Source: SZUA-442 sp963753185 (GTDB lineage: Bacteria > Actinomycetota > Acidimicrobiia > Spongiisociales > UBA5794). From it: DNA of 64,000 nt. Where the stretch lies: positions 682,001-746,000 of the forward strand of contig CAVWBO010000007.1 in the NCBI GenBank assembly GCA_963753185.1, given 5' to 3'. Made by a program: the position numbers and the translations under genes. The notes under the pieces are model-generated. The model did no database searches. It saw nothing but the letters and a program-made list of their open reading frames with translations, and was not told the origin of the DNA. Position 1 is the first letter of the stretch; each line of letters starts with the position of its first letter. Positions 1 to 8,146 of the stretch are shown piece after piece.

Positions 1-1
1 C

Positions 2-1990
2 GACGTCCCTGGCAAACCGAAGTTCGGCCAGGAGGAACAGGACCAACCCGTCCTGTGTGACGGTGTTGCCCGCTATTGGGGCGAACCCGTCGCGATCGTT
101 GCCGCCGTGGACGACGAGACCGCGCTGCGTGCCGTCTCGGCGATGATCGCCGAGTGGGAGCCCCTCGAGCCGCTCGTCGATCCCGAGAAGGCCGTCGCCG
201 TCGGCTCGGTGTTTCGGGACATGGCGATTCGTCGTGGTGACGAGACAGCCGAGGGTGGCGTCGTGGTCGAGGGGTTCTACGAGACCGCCACGCAGGACCA
301 GGCACCCCTCGGGCCCGAGGCGGGCCTCGCGATACCCGACGGTCATGGTGGGCTCGACCTGCATGTCACGAGCCAGTGGATCCACGTCGACCATCGCCAG
401 ATCGTCGAATGCCTCGCGATGGAACCGGATCAGGTTCGGTGCCACCCCGTCGGCATCGGAGGCGCATTCGGGGCACGCGAGGACATTTCCGTGCACATCC
501 ACGTCGCCATGTTGTCACTCGTGACAGGACGCCCTGTCAGGATGGTGTATGACAGGTCCGAGTCGTTCGCAGGGCACGTCAAGCGCCATCCCTCGATGAT
601 GTGGTTCCGACACGAGGCGGACACATCGGGTCGGCTCGTGAAGGTCACTGCGCGGGTCATCCTCGATGGCGGGGCGTATGCGCACACCAGCAGGGCGGTC
701 ATCGCGAACAGCGCCTTCTTCATGGTCGGGCCGTATCGGTGTGACAACGTCTTCGTGGATGCCGCGGTCACGAGGACGAACAACCCCCCTGCGGGAGCGA
801 TGCGCGGGTTCGGCGCGGTCCAGTCATGCTTCGGGTACGAGATGCAGATGGACAAGCTCGCCGACGCACTCGGTATGGACCCGCTCGCGGTGCGTCGCGT
901 GAACGCCCTTGGACCCGGCGACGCCATGTCGACATCGGGCCAGATCATCGAGGGGTCCCTGCCGACGATCGCCGTGATCGATGCCTTGGAGGCGATCCCC
1001 CTTCCTGAGGCGGGGGGCGGCTCGGATCCGCTCCTGCTTCCCGGTGGGGCTGGCCTCACCACACCGGCTTCGGCGGTCGTGCGCGGTGTCGGATACGCAG
1101 TCGGCCTGAAGAACCTCGCCTTCTCCGAGGCGTTCGACGATTTCTCAGAGGCACGTGTCGTGATGACGCCCGCAGGTGTCGAGGTCCACACCGCGGCGAT
1201 CGAGGTCGGTCAAGGGCTCGTCACGGTGTGCCAGCAGATCGCAAGGACGGTCCTCGGCACAGAGCGTGTCGCCATCATCTGGGATGACACCTCCCAGATC
1301 GGTTCCGCCGGTTCGACATCGGCGTCCCGACAGACCCAGATGACGGGCGGCGCTGTTCATGCGGCATCCGTGGGCCTGCGCGACCTCATCCTGTCACGCC
1401 ACGGTGGCGACGAACTCCGTGGCGACGGCGTCTATCGCGCAGGCGTGCGCATCGCGACGATCGACGAGGTCTGCGACGCCGGACCTGTCGAGCATCATGT
1501 GCAGTTCCGCCACCCTCCGACCTCCATGCCTGACGAGAACGGCCAGGGAGACGTCCATGCGGGGTTCGTGGTCGCCGCCCACAGGGCCGTGGTCGACGTG
1601 GATCCCGAACTCGGCCTCGTTCGGATCGTGCGCGTCGACACCGCACAAGACGTCGGGAGGGCACTGAACCCCCAGGCGATCACCGGCCAGCTCGAGGGTG
1701 GCATCATGATGGGAGCCGGATTCGCCGTGATGGAGCGCCTCGTCATCGATGGTGGCGTCATCCGCAACCCGTCGTTCACCGACTACCTCATCCCGACCTT
1801 CATGGATGCTCCCGATGTGGAGACCCGCGTCATCGAGGAGGGCGACCACTGGGGCCCGTTCGGCGCAAAGGGGATCGGCGAGTCTCCGACGATCAGCTCG
1901 ACGCCCGCGATCGTGTCGGCCATTCGGGCTGCAACCGGGAAGGACCTGACGAGGGTGCCGGTCCTGCCGGAGGACATCGTCGGTGTCTGA
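2..1990 (+). CDS. Xanthine dehydrogenase-type molybdopterin-binding subunit, 5' truncated by window edge
   Basis: Large catalytic subunit of a xanthine dehydrogenase/aldehyde oxidase-type molybdenum hydroxylase, which hydroxylates purines or other heteroaromatics. The reading frame is open from base 2, and residues before the GTG at 107 already match the family (a QDQPV...YWGEPVAIVAA pattern), so the true start lies outside the window. Visible family motifs are GGAFGARED near the molybdopterin pocket, AMRGFGAVQS in the middle, and near the C-terminus GAKGIGESP, whose Glu matches the catalytic base of the family. About 660 residues are present, against 750-800 for a complete subunit. FAD and Fe-S subunits are not visible and may lie upstream. 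mocA overlaps its end, which supports a molybdenum enzyme. The substrate cannot be told from sequence; a purine is favoured by the neighbours. Confidence 0.9.
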   Translation, partial: DVPGKPKFGQEEQDQPVLCDGVARYWGEPVAIVAAVDDETALRAVSAMIAEWEPLEPLVDPEKAVAVGSVFRDMAIRRGDETAEGGVVVEGFYETATQDQAPLGPEAGLAIPDGHGGLDLHVTSQWIHVDHRQIVECLAMEPDQVRCHPVGIGGAFGAREDISVHIHVAMLSLVTGRPVRMVYDRSESFAGHVKRHPSMMWFRHEADTSGRLVKVTARVILDGGAYAHTSRAVIANSAFFMVGPYRCDNVFVDAAVTRTNNPPAGAMRGFGAVQSCFGYEMQMDKLADALGMDPLAVRRVNALGPGDAMSTSGQIIEGSLPTIAVIDALEAIPLPEAGGGSDPLLLPGGAGLTTPASAVVRGVGYAVGLKNLAFSEAFDDFSEARVVMTPAGVEVHTAAIEVGQGLVTVCQQIARTVLGTERVAIIWDDTSQIGSAGSTSASRQTQMTGGAVHAASVGLRDLILSRHGGDELRGDGVYRAGVRIATIDEVCDAGPVEHHVQFRHPPTSMPDENGQGDVHAGFVVAAHRAVVDVDPELGLVRIVRVDTAQDVGRALNPQAITGQLEGGIMMGAGFAVMERLVIDGGVIRNPSFTDYLIPTFMDAPDVETRVIEEGDHWGPFGAKGIGESPTISSTPAIVSAIRAATGKDLTRVPVLPEDIVGV

Positions 1991-2585
1991 GCTGCAGGGA
2001 TCCACGATGGTGACGGGGATCGTCCTGGCGGCGGGTGCATCCGAGAGGATGGGTGAACCCAAGCTCGTGCTCCCCTACGCGGGCACCACCATCCTGAAGG
2101 CGACGCTCGGAGCGGTCCTCGCCAGTCGCGTCGACGGCGTCGTGGTCGTCACGGGGGCCGATGCCGATGTCGTCGAGGCGACGCTCGAGTACCCGTCGAT
2201 CGTGGTCGTGCGCAACCCGGACCACCGACGGGGCAACATGTCCTCGCTGATCACGGCGACTGATCTCGATACCGACGCGGGCGCGTTCATCCTCGTAGCA
2301 GGGGACGTCCCGACCATCACCTCGGCATCAATCGATGCGCTGGTTGACGTCTGGATCGACGCCAGGCCGTGGGCCGCCGTGACCGCGTATCGAGACCGGA
2401 TCTCTCACCCGTTCCTCCTGTCGCGTGCCGCCGTGGGAGAAGCCGCGTCGGTGACAGGGGAGAAGGTTCTGTGGCGAGTCCTCGTCGAAGAAGCCGATCC
2501 GAGGGTCCTCCGTGTGGAAGCCGACACCACGGCACCCAAGGACGTCAACACGCCGCAGGACTATCGGGAGCTCCCTGGTTGGTGA
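1983..2585 (+). CDS. mocA: Molybdenum cofactor nucleotidyltransferase (MocA/MobA-like)
   Basis: NTP-transferase of the MobA/MocA family, which adds CMP (or GMP) to molybdopterin for insertion into xanthine dehydrogenase-type enzymes. The N-terminus has the nucleotide-binding signature GIVLAAGASERMG, followed by KLVLPYAG, and the NPDHRRGNMSSL stretch is typical of MocA proteins. About 200 residues is the usual length. The GTG at 1983 has GGAGGA about ten bases upstream and overlaps the dehydrogenase stop by eight bases; ATG 2007, preceded by AGGGA, is an equally reasonable start that places the LAAG motif nearer the N-terminus. The overlap indicates cotranslation with the enzyme it serves. Whether it transfers CMP or GMP is inferred (CMP is usual for the xanthine oxidase family). 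Confidence 0.88.
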   Translation: MSELQGSTMVTGIVLAAGASERMGEPKLVLPYAGTTILKATLGAVLASRVDGVVVVTGADADVVEATLEYPSIVVVRNPDHRRGNMSSLITATDLDTDAGAFILVAGDVPTITSASIDALVDVWIDARPWAAVTAYRDRISHPFLLSRAAVGEAASVTGEKVLWRVLVEEADPRVLRVEADTTAPKDVNTPQDYRELPGW

Positions 2586-2750
2586 GGTGTGAGCGCGGGG
2601 TTCCGAGATCTCAGATCGGCTCCAATCTCGGTCCCCGGCGCCCCGTGAGGCCTGTTCAGCATCGTGGTCGTCCGCCCGTGTACGGGGCCCTGCACGTCGG
2701 GCACGGTGCAAGTAGGGTGGCTCGTGATCCCGAGAGAAAGGAAGGGAGAC

Positions 2751-3077
2751 ATGGAGTACGTGCTCCGTTACGACGCCCAGCCGAACAAGAGTACGGAGTT
2801 CCGCAAATGGCTCCGGGACAACGAGTCGGCCATTCGAGAGCACCAGCCCGATGGCTGGACCTACAAGGGGACCTACTTCACCGTTCGCGGGTTCGGCGCC
2901 TACAGCAACGAGACGCGCTGGGAACTCGAGGACTATGCGGCCCTCGGTTCCGGGTTCGGCGACGACGACATGGTCCGGCTCACACAGGAGTGGTTCGACT
3001 TCATCGATCAGCAGCGCCCGTTCCAGGCGTCGTTGTACAAGGACGCCTCAGCGGTTGACATCCTGCCGGGGTCGTGA
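2751..3077 (+). CDS. Small hypothetical protein, 108 aa
   Basis: I do not recognise this family with certainty. The start at ATG 2751 is set by the strong GGAAGGGAG Shine-Dalgarno just upstream; an in-frame upstream extension gives low-complexity, non-protein-like sequence. The protein begins MEYVLRYDAQPNK and is rich in aromatic and acidic residues with no membrane segment or signal peptide. The alternating beta/alpha pattern (YVLRY, then EFRKWLRDNE) looks like a small soluble dimeric alpha/beta-barrel-type protein, but this is only an impression. A TAGGGT hexamer at about 2713 could be its -10 element. It is convergent with the carbamoyltransferase gene downstream and is probably not part of the catabolic operon. 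Confidence 0.7.
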   Translation: MEYVLRYDAQPNKSTEFRKWLRDNESAIREHQPDGWTYKGTYFTVRGFGAYSNETRWELEDYAALGSGFGDDDMVRLTQEWFDFIDQQRPFQASLYKDASAVDILPGS

Positions 3078-3137
3078 GACCACGCGTCGAAGTTCACTAC
3101 GGGCATCGGGTCCGCGACCCCAGGTGCGAGCGCCAAC

Positions 3138-4112
3138 CTACATCGTGAGGGCCATGACGGCCTTCTGGGCGTGCAGGCGATTCTCCGCCTGGTCGAAGAC
3201 CCGGCTCCACCTCCCGTCGATGACGGCGTCTGCGACCTCGACATTGCGGTCGGCGGGGAGCGGATGCATGTAGATGGCGTCCTCGTCTGCCATCTCCATC
3301 CTGGCGGGATCGACGATCCAGTCGGTGTAGTTCGCCGAGATCCTCGCTGATTCCTCGTGGTCCGAGGTGGTGAGCATGGAGCCCCACGCCTTTGCGTACA
3401 CGACGTCCGCGCCTCGCATCCCGGCCTCGAAGTCATCGATGATCTCGAACGAGCCGTGGGCCTTCTTTGCGTTCTCTTCCGCCTGCGCGACGATCTCGGG
3501 CATCAGCTTGAACTCGGGCGGATGCGTCAGCCTCACGTTGGCCCCATACCGGGTCATCAGGAGGATGACGCTCTGGGGGACACTGATGGGCTTCTGATAG
3601 CTCGCCGCGTAGGCGTAGCTCATGTTGATCGTGAGCCCCCGCGGGTCGCCCTTCTGCTCGATGATCGTGAGGAGATCGGCGAGCGCCTGATGCGGGTGGT
3701 ACCAATCACACTGCATGTTCAGGACGGGGACGCGGCTCGCCTCCGCCACCGCACGGATGTAGGCGTTTCCGATTCCCCAGTCGACGTTCCGGATGGCGAT
3801 GCCGTCGTCGTATCGACCGAGGATCTCCCCGATCTCCTTCCAGGTGTCGCCGTGGCCGATCTGGGTGCTCGTCGAGTCGAGGAACATCGCGTGGCCACCG
3901 AGCTGCGCCATCCCCGCCTCGAAGCTCGCCCTGGTGCGGGTGCTCGAGAAGAAGAACAGCATTGCGAGGACCTTGTCCCGAAGGAGGGCGTGCGGTTCCC
4001 CGAGGGCCCTGCGGCGCTTGAGATCCATCGCCACGTCGAGGACCGTGTCGAGTTCGTCCTTCGTCCACTCCTGGGTGGTGATCATGTCGCGTCCGCGCAA
4101 ATGGGTCTGCAT
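3138..4112 (-). CDS. ygeW: YgeW-like carbamoyltransferase
   Basis: Carbamoyltransferase of the aspartate/ornithine superfamily, 324 aa. Carbamoyl-phosphate binding is shown by SSTRTRASFE (about residues 55-64), the mid-protein HPHQALADL (HPxQ) and the C-terminal MHPLPADRN (HPLP). The stretches TQIGHGDTWKE and GIGNAYI, plus MQCDWYHPHQ, resemble E. coli YgeW (SQIAHGET, GNAY, QCDxxHP) more than ornithine or aspartate transcarbamylase. YgeW belongs to the knotted group whose physiological substrate is not settled. It starts at ATG 4112 with GAGGAG upstream and lies 31 bases after the GntR regulator on the same strand, so the two are probably cotranscribed. With carbamate kinase on the opposite arm it could split a ureido intermediate to carbamoyl phosphate and then ATP. 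Confidence 0.8.
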   Translation of the reverse strand: MQTHLRGRDMITTQEWTKDELDTVLDVAMDLKRRRALGEPHALLRDKVLAMLFFFSSTRTRASFEAGMAQLGGHAMFLDSTSTQIGHGDTWKEIGEILGRYDDGIAIRNVDWGIGNAYIRAVAEASRVPVLNMQCDWYHPHQALADLLTIIEQKGDPRGLTINMSYAYAASYQKPISVPQSVILLMTRYGANVRLTHPPEFKLMPEIVAQAEENAKKAHGSFEIIDDFEAGMRGADVVYAKAWGSMLTTSDHEESARISANYTDWIVDPARMEMADEDAIYMHPLPADRNVEVADAVIDGRWSRVFDQAENRLHAQKAVMALTM

Positions 4113-4143
4113 CAGGTACTCCTCGGCGTCTGTTCGATGGTGT

Positions 4144-4875
4144 TCACGTTCGTGTTCTCCGGCGGATGAGGCGGAATCGGAGGAGATCGTCGCGGAAGTA
4201 CGACGTCGCCCTCACGATCGGCTCGTTGTTCTGGTCGAATCCGATCTCGTCGAATGAGAGGGAAGGTGTCCCAGGGGTGACCCCGAGCTTCGCAGCGATG
4301 TCGCCGTTGACGGCGACCGGGACGATGTCGGAGAGGTAGTAGCCGAGGGCTCGATTGCAGTGCCGTTCGAGGAACTCGTACACCGGGGTGACCTCGTCGT
4401 CCGTGTACTCGGTGTCCGTCAGGAGGTGGCTGGGGATCCGATTGATGGTCAGGATGACGGGATCCTCGTCCTCCAGGAAGAGCTTCTCGATCGTGAGGAC
4501 GGTATCACCATCGTCGAGCCCGAGCGCCTCGGCGGTCATCGGGTCGGCAACCTCGGTGGTCTCTGAGAGCACGCGCACGAACGGCACGTAGCCGTGGTCC
4601 TCGAGAACCTGCTCGTACGACCAGATCTCCTCGAGCCTCGACTTGATCTGGAGGCCCTGCTCGTTGACGAACGTTCCCGAGCCCTGCCGGCGATAGATCG
4701 TCCCCTCGTTCTCGAGTCGGCTGAGGGCGTCACGCACGGTCGTTCGGCTGACACCGAGATCGTTCGCCAACTCGGTCTCGGGGGGGATCCGCCCATCCTC
4801 GAAGGCGTCGTCTGCGATGCGCTGCTTGATGTGGGCCTTCACCTGATCGGTGAGGGAGGGGTTCCGGGTGATCAT
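4144..4875 (-). CDS. GntR/HutC-family transcriptional regulator
   Basis: DNA-binding repressor of the GntR family, HutC subfamily, 243 aa. Residues about 8-75 form the winged helix-turn-helix (PPETELANDLGVSRTTVRDAL, then YRRQGSGTFV for the wing). The remaining region to RFRLIRRRTRT is a UTRA ligand-binding domain (AEALGLDDGD, FLERHCNRALGYY, FDEIGFDQNNEPI). The start is ATG 4875; the longer open frame upstream lies antisense to the pyrB-like gene and is not protein-like. It is divergent from the pyrB-like/arcC operon, with a palindrome in the 93-base gap, so it probably controls both arms in response to a pathway intermediate. The effector is unknown. Confidence 0.9.
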   Translation of the reverse strand: MITRNPSLTDQVKAHIKQRIADDAFEDGRIPPETELANDLGVSRTTVRDALSRLENEGTIYRRQGSGTFVNEQGLQIKSRLEEIWSYEQVLEDHGYVPFVRVLSETTEVADPMTAEALGLDDGDTVLTIEKLFLEDEDPVILTINRIPSHLLTDTEYTDDEVTPVYEFLERHCNRALGYYLSDIVPVAVNGDIAAKLGVTPGTPSLSFDEIGFDQNNEPIVRATSYFRDDLLRFRLIRRRTRT

Positions 4876-4906
4876 CGAGACACGTTCTTGTAGCGTCGGG
4901 TCATCA

Positions 4907-4926
4907 GGTTGTACTATAGTATGACC
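4907..4926. promoter_or_regulatory. Candidate GntR operator palindrome overlapping a promoter
   Basis: Between the divergent gntR and carbamoyltransferase genes there is a perfect 10-bp palindrome TACTATAGTA (4912-4921), extended by GGT/ACC outer arms at 4907-4909 and 4924-4926. The shape is like HutC-type operators (GT-x-TA-x-AC cores). TACTAT or TATAGT inside it could be the -10 element of the rightward promoter, with TTGTAG at 4888-4893 as a possible -35. A repressor bound here would block that promoter. This is inference from position and symmetry. Confidence 0.5.
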
Positions 4927-4968
4927 AATAGCCTCTCGGCAATCCCACCCCAGTCCCAGGAGGACACC

Positions 4969-5919
4969 ATGCGCAGCTTCGCCGGACGCGACATTCTCTC
5001 GCTCAAGGAGTTCGAGAGGGCCGAATTCTTCCACCTCTTCGAGATCGCGGACTATCTCGAGCCCATCGCGAGGGAGCGGCGCAACACCGATCTGTTGGAG
5101 GACAAGACCCTCGTCACCGCCTTCTACCAGCCATCCACCAGGACCCGCCTCGCCCACGAGGCCGCCATGCACCGCCTCGGCGGCCATGTGACCGGGTTCT
5201 CTGATGCGAAGATGACCCGTGCCGGTGACTTCTACCAGGAGTCGATCAAGGACACGGTCCACATGCTCGAGTACTACGGCGACGTCCTGGTGATGCGCCA
5301 CTTCCAGCAGGGTGCGCCCCACGAGGCGGCGAAGTGGGCATCGATCCCCGTCATCAACGCGGGCGACGGTTGGGGCGAGCACCCGACCCAGGTGCTCACC
5401 GACCTGTACACGGTCATGAGGGAGAAGGGCACGATCGACGGGTTGACCTTCGTCGCCATCGGGGACCATCGCATGCGAACCATGCACTCCCTCGGGTACG
5501 CGCTGAGCCAGTTCGATGCCGAGATGATCATCCTGTCGCCAGAGGACATGGCACCCCTGCCCGAGTTCCTCGCAGAGCTCGACGACAAGGGCACGAGCTA
5601 TCGCATCGTCGACCACATCGACGAGGTCATCGGTGAGGCCGATGTCATCTACATGGAGCCCGTCGTCCAGCCCGACTACACCAAGTCGGTCGACGAGAAG
5701 CCGGACGAGTACGGGCGCACCCCAGCCAACTACCAGATCACGCAGGACGTCATGAGGCGCGCCAAGGGCGACTCGATCGTCCTGCACTCCCTGCCGAGGA
5801 TGGACGAGCTGTTGCCAGATGTGGACGACCTCAAGCACGCCCGCTATTGGCAGGAGGCCTACTACGGAGTCGTGATGCGCATGGCGCTCCTGTCCTCCGT
5901 GCTCGGAGCGATGGAGTAG
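4969..5919 (+). CDS. Aspartate carbamoyltransferase-like enzyme (PyrB family)
   Basis: Second carbamoyltransferase, 316 aa, of the PyrB-like group. Carbamoyl-phosphate residues are visible in YQPSTRTRLAHEAAMHRLGG (about residues 55-75), in GEHPTQVLTDL (HPTQ), and in VLHSLPRMDELL near the C-terminus. The length matches catalytic PyrB chains, but no pyrI, carAB or other pyrimidine genes are nearby. It starts at ATG 4969 behind AGGAGG; an in-frame ATG at 4909 lies inside the operator and is rejected. Its stop overlaps the carbamate kinase start by one base. That coupling, together with the divergent YgeW-like enzyme and GntR control, points to a catabolic carbamoyltransferase making carbamoyl phosphate from a ureido compound rather than to pyrimidine synthesis. 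Confidence 0.8.
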   Translation: MRSFAGRDILSLKEFERAEFFHLFEIADYLEPIARERRNTDLLEDKTLVTAFYQPSTRTRLAHEAAMHRLGGHVTGFSDAKMTRAGDFYQESIKDTVHMLEYYGDVLVMRHFQQGAPHEAAKWASIPVINAGDGWGEHPTQVLTDLYTVMREKGTIDGLTFVAIGDHRMRTMHSLGYALSQFDAEMIILSPEDMAPLPEFLAELDDKGTSYRIVDHIDEVIGEADVIYMEPVVQPDYTKSVDEKPDEYGRTPANYQITQDVMRRAKGDSIVLHSLPRMDELLPDVDDLKHARYWQEAYYGVVMRMALLSSVLGAME

Positions 5920-6860
5920 TGCCGAGGCTCGTCATTGCGATCGGCGGGAACTCCCTGATCCCCGACGGGGATCACATGACGGTGCAGGACCAGTACCTCG
6001 CCGCAGCCGAAACCGACGATCACATCGCGTCCCTTGTCCAGGATGGGTGGGAGGTCGCCATCTCGCACGGCAACGGGCCCCAGGTCGGATTCATCCTCCG
6101 TCGGTCCGAGCTCGCGAGCAACGAACTCCACGAGGTCCCACTCGACTACTGCGGTGCTGACACCCAGGGCGCCATCGGCTACATGCTCCAGCAGAACCTG
6201 GTCAACGACTTCCGCCAGCGGGGCCTCGACGTGAGCGTCGCGACCATCGTCACCCAGGTCGAGGTCGATGCTGCGGACCCCGCGTTCGCGAACCCGTCGA
6301 AGCCGATCGGCTCGTTCATGGACGAGGCGCAGGCCATGCGGCGTCGTGATCTCGAGGGATGGGACGTCAGAGAGGACGCAGGCCGGGGATGGCGCCGTGT
6401 GGTTGCATCGCCCCATCCGAAGAGGATCGTCGAGATCGAGGTGATCAAGCGCCTGCTCGATGCCGGGGTCGTCACGATCGCCGTGGGGGGCGGAGGCATC
6501 CCCGTCGTCGCCGACGAGAACGGAGACCTCTCGGGGATCGCCGCCGTGATCGACAAGGACCTCGCGTCGGCGCTCCTCGCAACCGAGGTCGGTGCGGATC
6601 TCCTCCTGATCTCCACGGCAGTCGAGCAGGTCGCCCTGCACTACGGGAAGCCCGAACAGCGGTGGGTGGATCGCCTCACGCTCGACGAGGTGAAGGCCTA
6701 CCTCGACGAGGGTGGTCACTTCGCGGAAGGGTCGATGGCGCCAAAGATGCGGGCCGTCGTCCAGTTCCTCGAAGCAGGGGGGACCGAGGCGCTGATAACG
6801 AACCCGGTGAACCTCGAACGTGCGATGGCGGGGGAGACGGGCACCAGGATCGTCCGATGA
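5919..6860 (+). CDS. arcC: Carbamate kinase
   Basis: Carbamate kinase, which uses carbamoyl phosphate to phosphorylate ADP, giving ATP, CO2 and ammonia. The amino-acid-kinase fold is visible: IAIGGNSL at residues 5-12, SHGNGPQVGFILRR at about 46-59, AVGGGGIPVV at about 190 and STAVEQVAL later; 313 aa is the normal length. GTG 5919 shares its G with the TAG stop of the preceding carbamoyltransferase; longer upstream starts lie inside that gene. The next gene overlaps by four bases (ATGA). The position directly after a carbamoyltransferase fits an energy-conserving branch as in E. coli yqeA or allantoin operons. The arginine deiminase gene of this window is 38 kb away and need not be linked. 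Confidence 0.92.
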   Translation: MPRLVIAIGGNSLIPDGDHMTVQDQYLAAAETDDHIASLVQDGWEVAISHGNGPQVGFILRRSELASNELHEVPLDYCGADTQGAIGYMLQQNLVNDFRQRGLDVSVATIVTQVEVDAADPAFANPSKPIGSFMDEAQAMRRRDLEGWDVREDAGRGWRRVVASPHPKRIVEIEVIKRLLDAGVVTIAVGGGGIPVVADENGDLSGIAAVIDKDLASALLATEVGADLLLISTAVEQVALHYGKPEQRWVDRLTLDEVKAYLDEGGHFAEGSMAPKMRAVVQFLEAGGTEALITNPVNLERAMAGETGTRIVR

Positions 6861-8146
6861 CGACCCCGGCATCGATGGCCAATGTCATCGGGCTCACCTG
6901 TGTCATCTGCGGCACGGTTCATCCGCCCGATTTCGAAGGGTACGTCTGCCCCGATCACGGCAGCGAGGGCATCCTCGACGTCGGGTACGACTACGAGCGG
7001 ATCGCGGGCAGCTTCACCCGCGAGAGTCTCGCCGCGAATCCCGACCGAACCATGTGGCGGTACCGACCGCTCATGCCGGTCGACCCGGCTGCGGCCGTTC
7101 CTCCGCTGACCGTCGGGGGAACTCCGATGTACGACGCGGCTCGGCTCGCCGACGTGCTCGGCATCGGCCGGGTCTGGGTCAAGGATGAGGGTCGCAACCC
7201 GACGGCCTCGCTCAAGGACAGGGCATCGGCGATGGCCGTCGTCAAGGCCCGTGAGCGGGGTGCGGACATCATCACGACGGCTTCGACGGGGAACGCCGCC
7301 GCCGCACTCTCGGGGATCTCCGCGAGCGTGGGCCTGCCGAACGTCATCTTCGTCCCCGCGTCCGCTCCGGAGGCGAAGGTGGCACAGCTGCTCGCATACG
7401 GGTCCACCGTCGCACTCGTGAACGGCACCTACCGGGACGCCTTCGACCTCTGCATGCAGGCGGCTGCGAAGTTCGGCTGGTACAACCGCAACACGGGATT
7501 CAACCCCTTCATGACCGAGGGCAAGAAGACGGCGGGCCTCGAGATCCTCGAGGATCTCGATTGGCGGCCACCCGACGCGATCTTCGTGAGCGTGGGCGAC
7601 GGGTCCATCATCGGCGGCATTCACAAGGCCATGAAGGATGCGCTCGCCCTTGGATGGATCGACCACACGCCACGCATCTACGGCGTCCAGTCGGCGGGCA
7701 GCGACTACCTCGTCCAGGCGTTCGAGTCCGGGGAGGACGTCCTGACGAAGCCGCCGATCTCCGCCCACACCGTCGCTGATTCGATCAGTGCCGACCTTCC
7801 CCGTGATCGTATCAAGGCCATGGCCGCGGTCACGGAGACGGGCGGCGCCTACGTGCGGGTCTCCGACGACGAGATCCTCGCAGCGATCCCCCTCCTCGCC
7901 AGGGGCTCGGGCGTGTTCGCCGAGCCTGCGGGCGCCGCCGCCCACGCTGGCCTCATCGCGGCACGCGACCGCGGACTCGTCGAACCGGACGACGACGTCG
8001 TGGTCCTCGCCACCGGGAGCGGGCTCAAGGACGTCGCCTCGGTCATGAAGGCCGTCGCGGCGTTCGGAACGGAACCGATGCGCGTCGATCCGGACCTCGG
8101 CGCGCTCGAGGCTGCACTCAACGACCGAAAGGACCGTCGTCCATGA
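6857..8146 (+). CDS. Threonine synthase-like PLP enzyme (fold type II)
   Basis: PLP-dependent enzyme of the threonine synthase/diaminopropionate ammonia-lyase superfamily, 429 aa. A short N-terminal cysteine motif (CVICGT...YVCPDHG) resembles the zinc-ribbon-like start of ThrC-like proteins. The cofactor lysine lies in NPTASLKDRASA (Lys120), the phosphate loop is visible as SVGDGSIIGG, and STGNAAAAL forms the substrate-binding loop. It starts at ATG 6857 within an ATGA overlap with carbamate kinase, and the following PLP gene overlaps its end the same way. No thrA or thrB is nearby, so a biosynthetic role is unlikely. By analogy with the E. coli ygeX position it may be an ammonia-lyase for a diamino- or ureido-amino acid; this is inference. 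Confidence 0.8.
   Translation: MTTPASMANVIGLTCVICGTVHPPDFEGYVCPDHGSEGILDVGYDYERIAGSFTRESLAANPDRTMWRYRPLMPVDPAAAVPPLTVGGTPMYDAARLADVLGIGRVWVKDEGRNPTASLKDRASAMAVVKARERGADIITTASTGNAAAALSGISASVGLPNVIFVPASAPEAKVAQLLAYGSTVALVNGTYRDAFDLCMQAAAKFGWYNRNTGFNPFMTEGKKTAGLEILEDLDWRPPDAIFVSVGDGSIIGGIHKAMKDALALGWIDHTPRIYGVQSAGSDYLVQAFESGEDVLTKPPISAHTVADSISADLPRDRIKAMAAVTETGGAYVRVSDDEILAAIPLLARGSGVFAEPAGAAAHAGLIAARDRGLVEPDDDVVVLATGSGLKDVASVMKAVAAFGTEPMRVDPDLGALEAALNDRKDRRP

Noticed and set aside
4876..5838. Minus-strand frame extending the GntR gene to about 560 codons
   Set aside because: The extra part is antisense to the pyrB-like gene and is rich in Arg, His and Asp without domains. The real start ATG 4875 aligns with the helix-turn-helix start of the family.
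5862..6872. Long minus-strand frame opposite carbamate kinase
   Set aside because: It mirrors the codon positions of a clear gene and has low-complexity basic and acidic composition; an antisense shadow caused by high GC.
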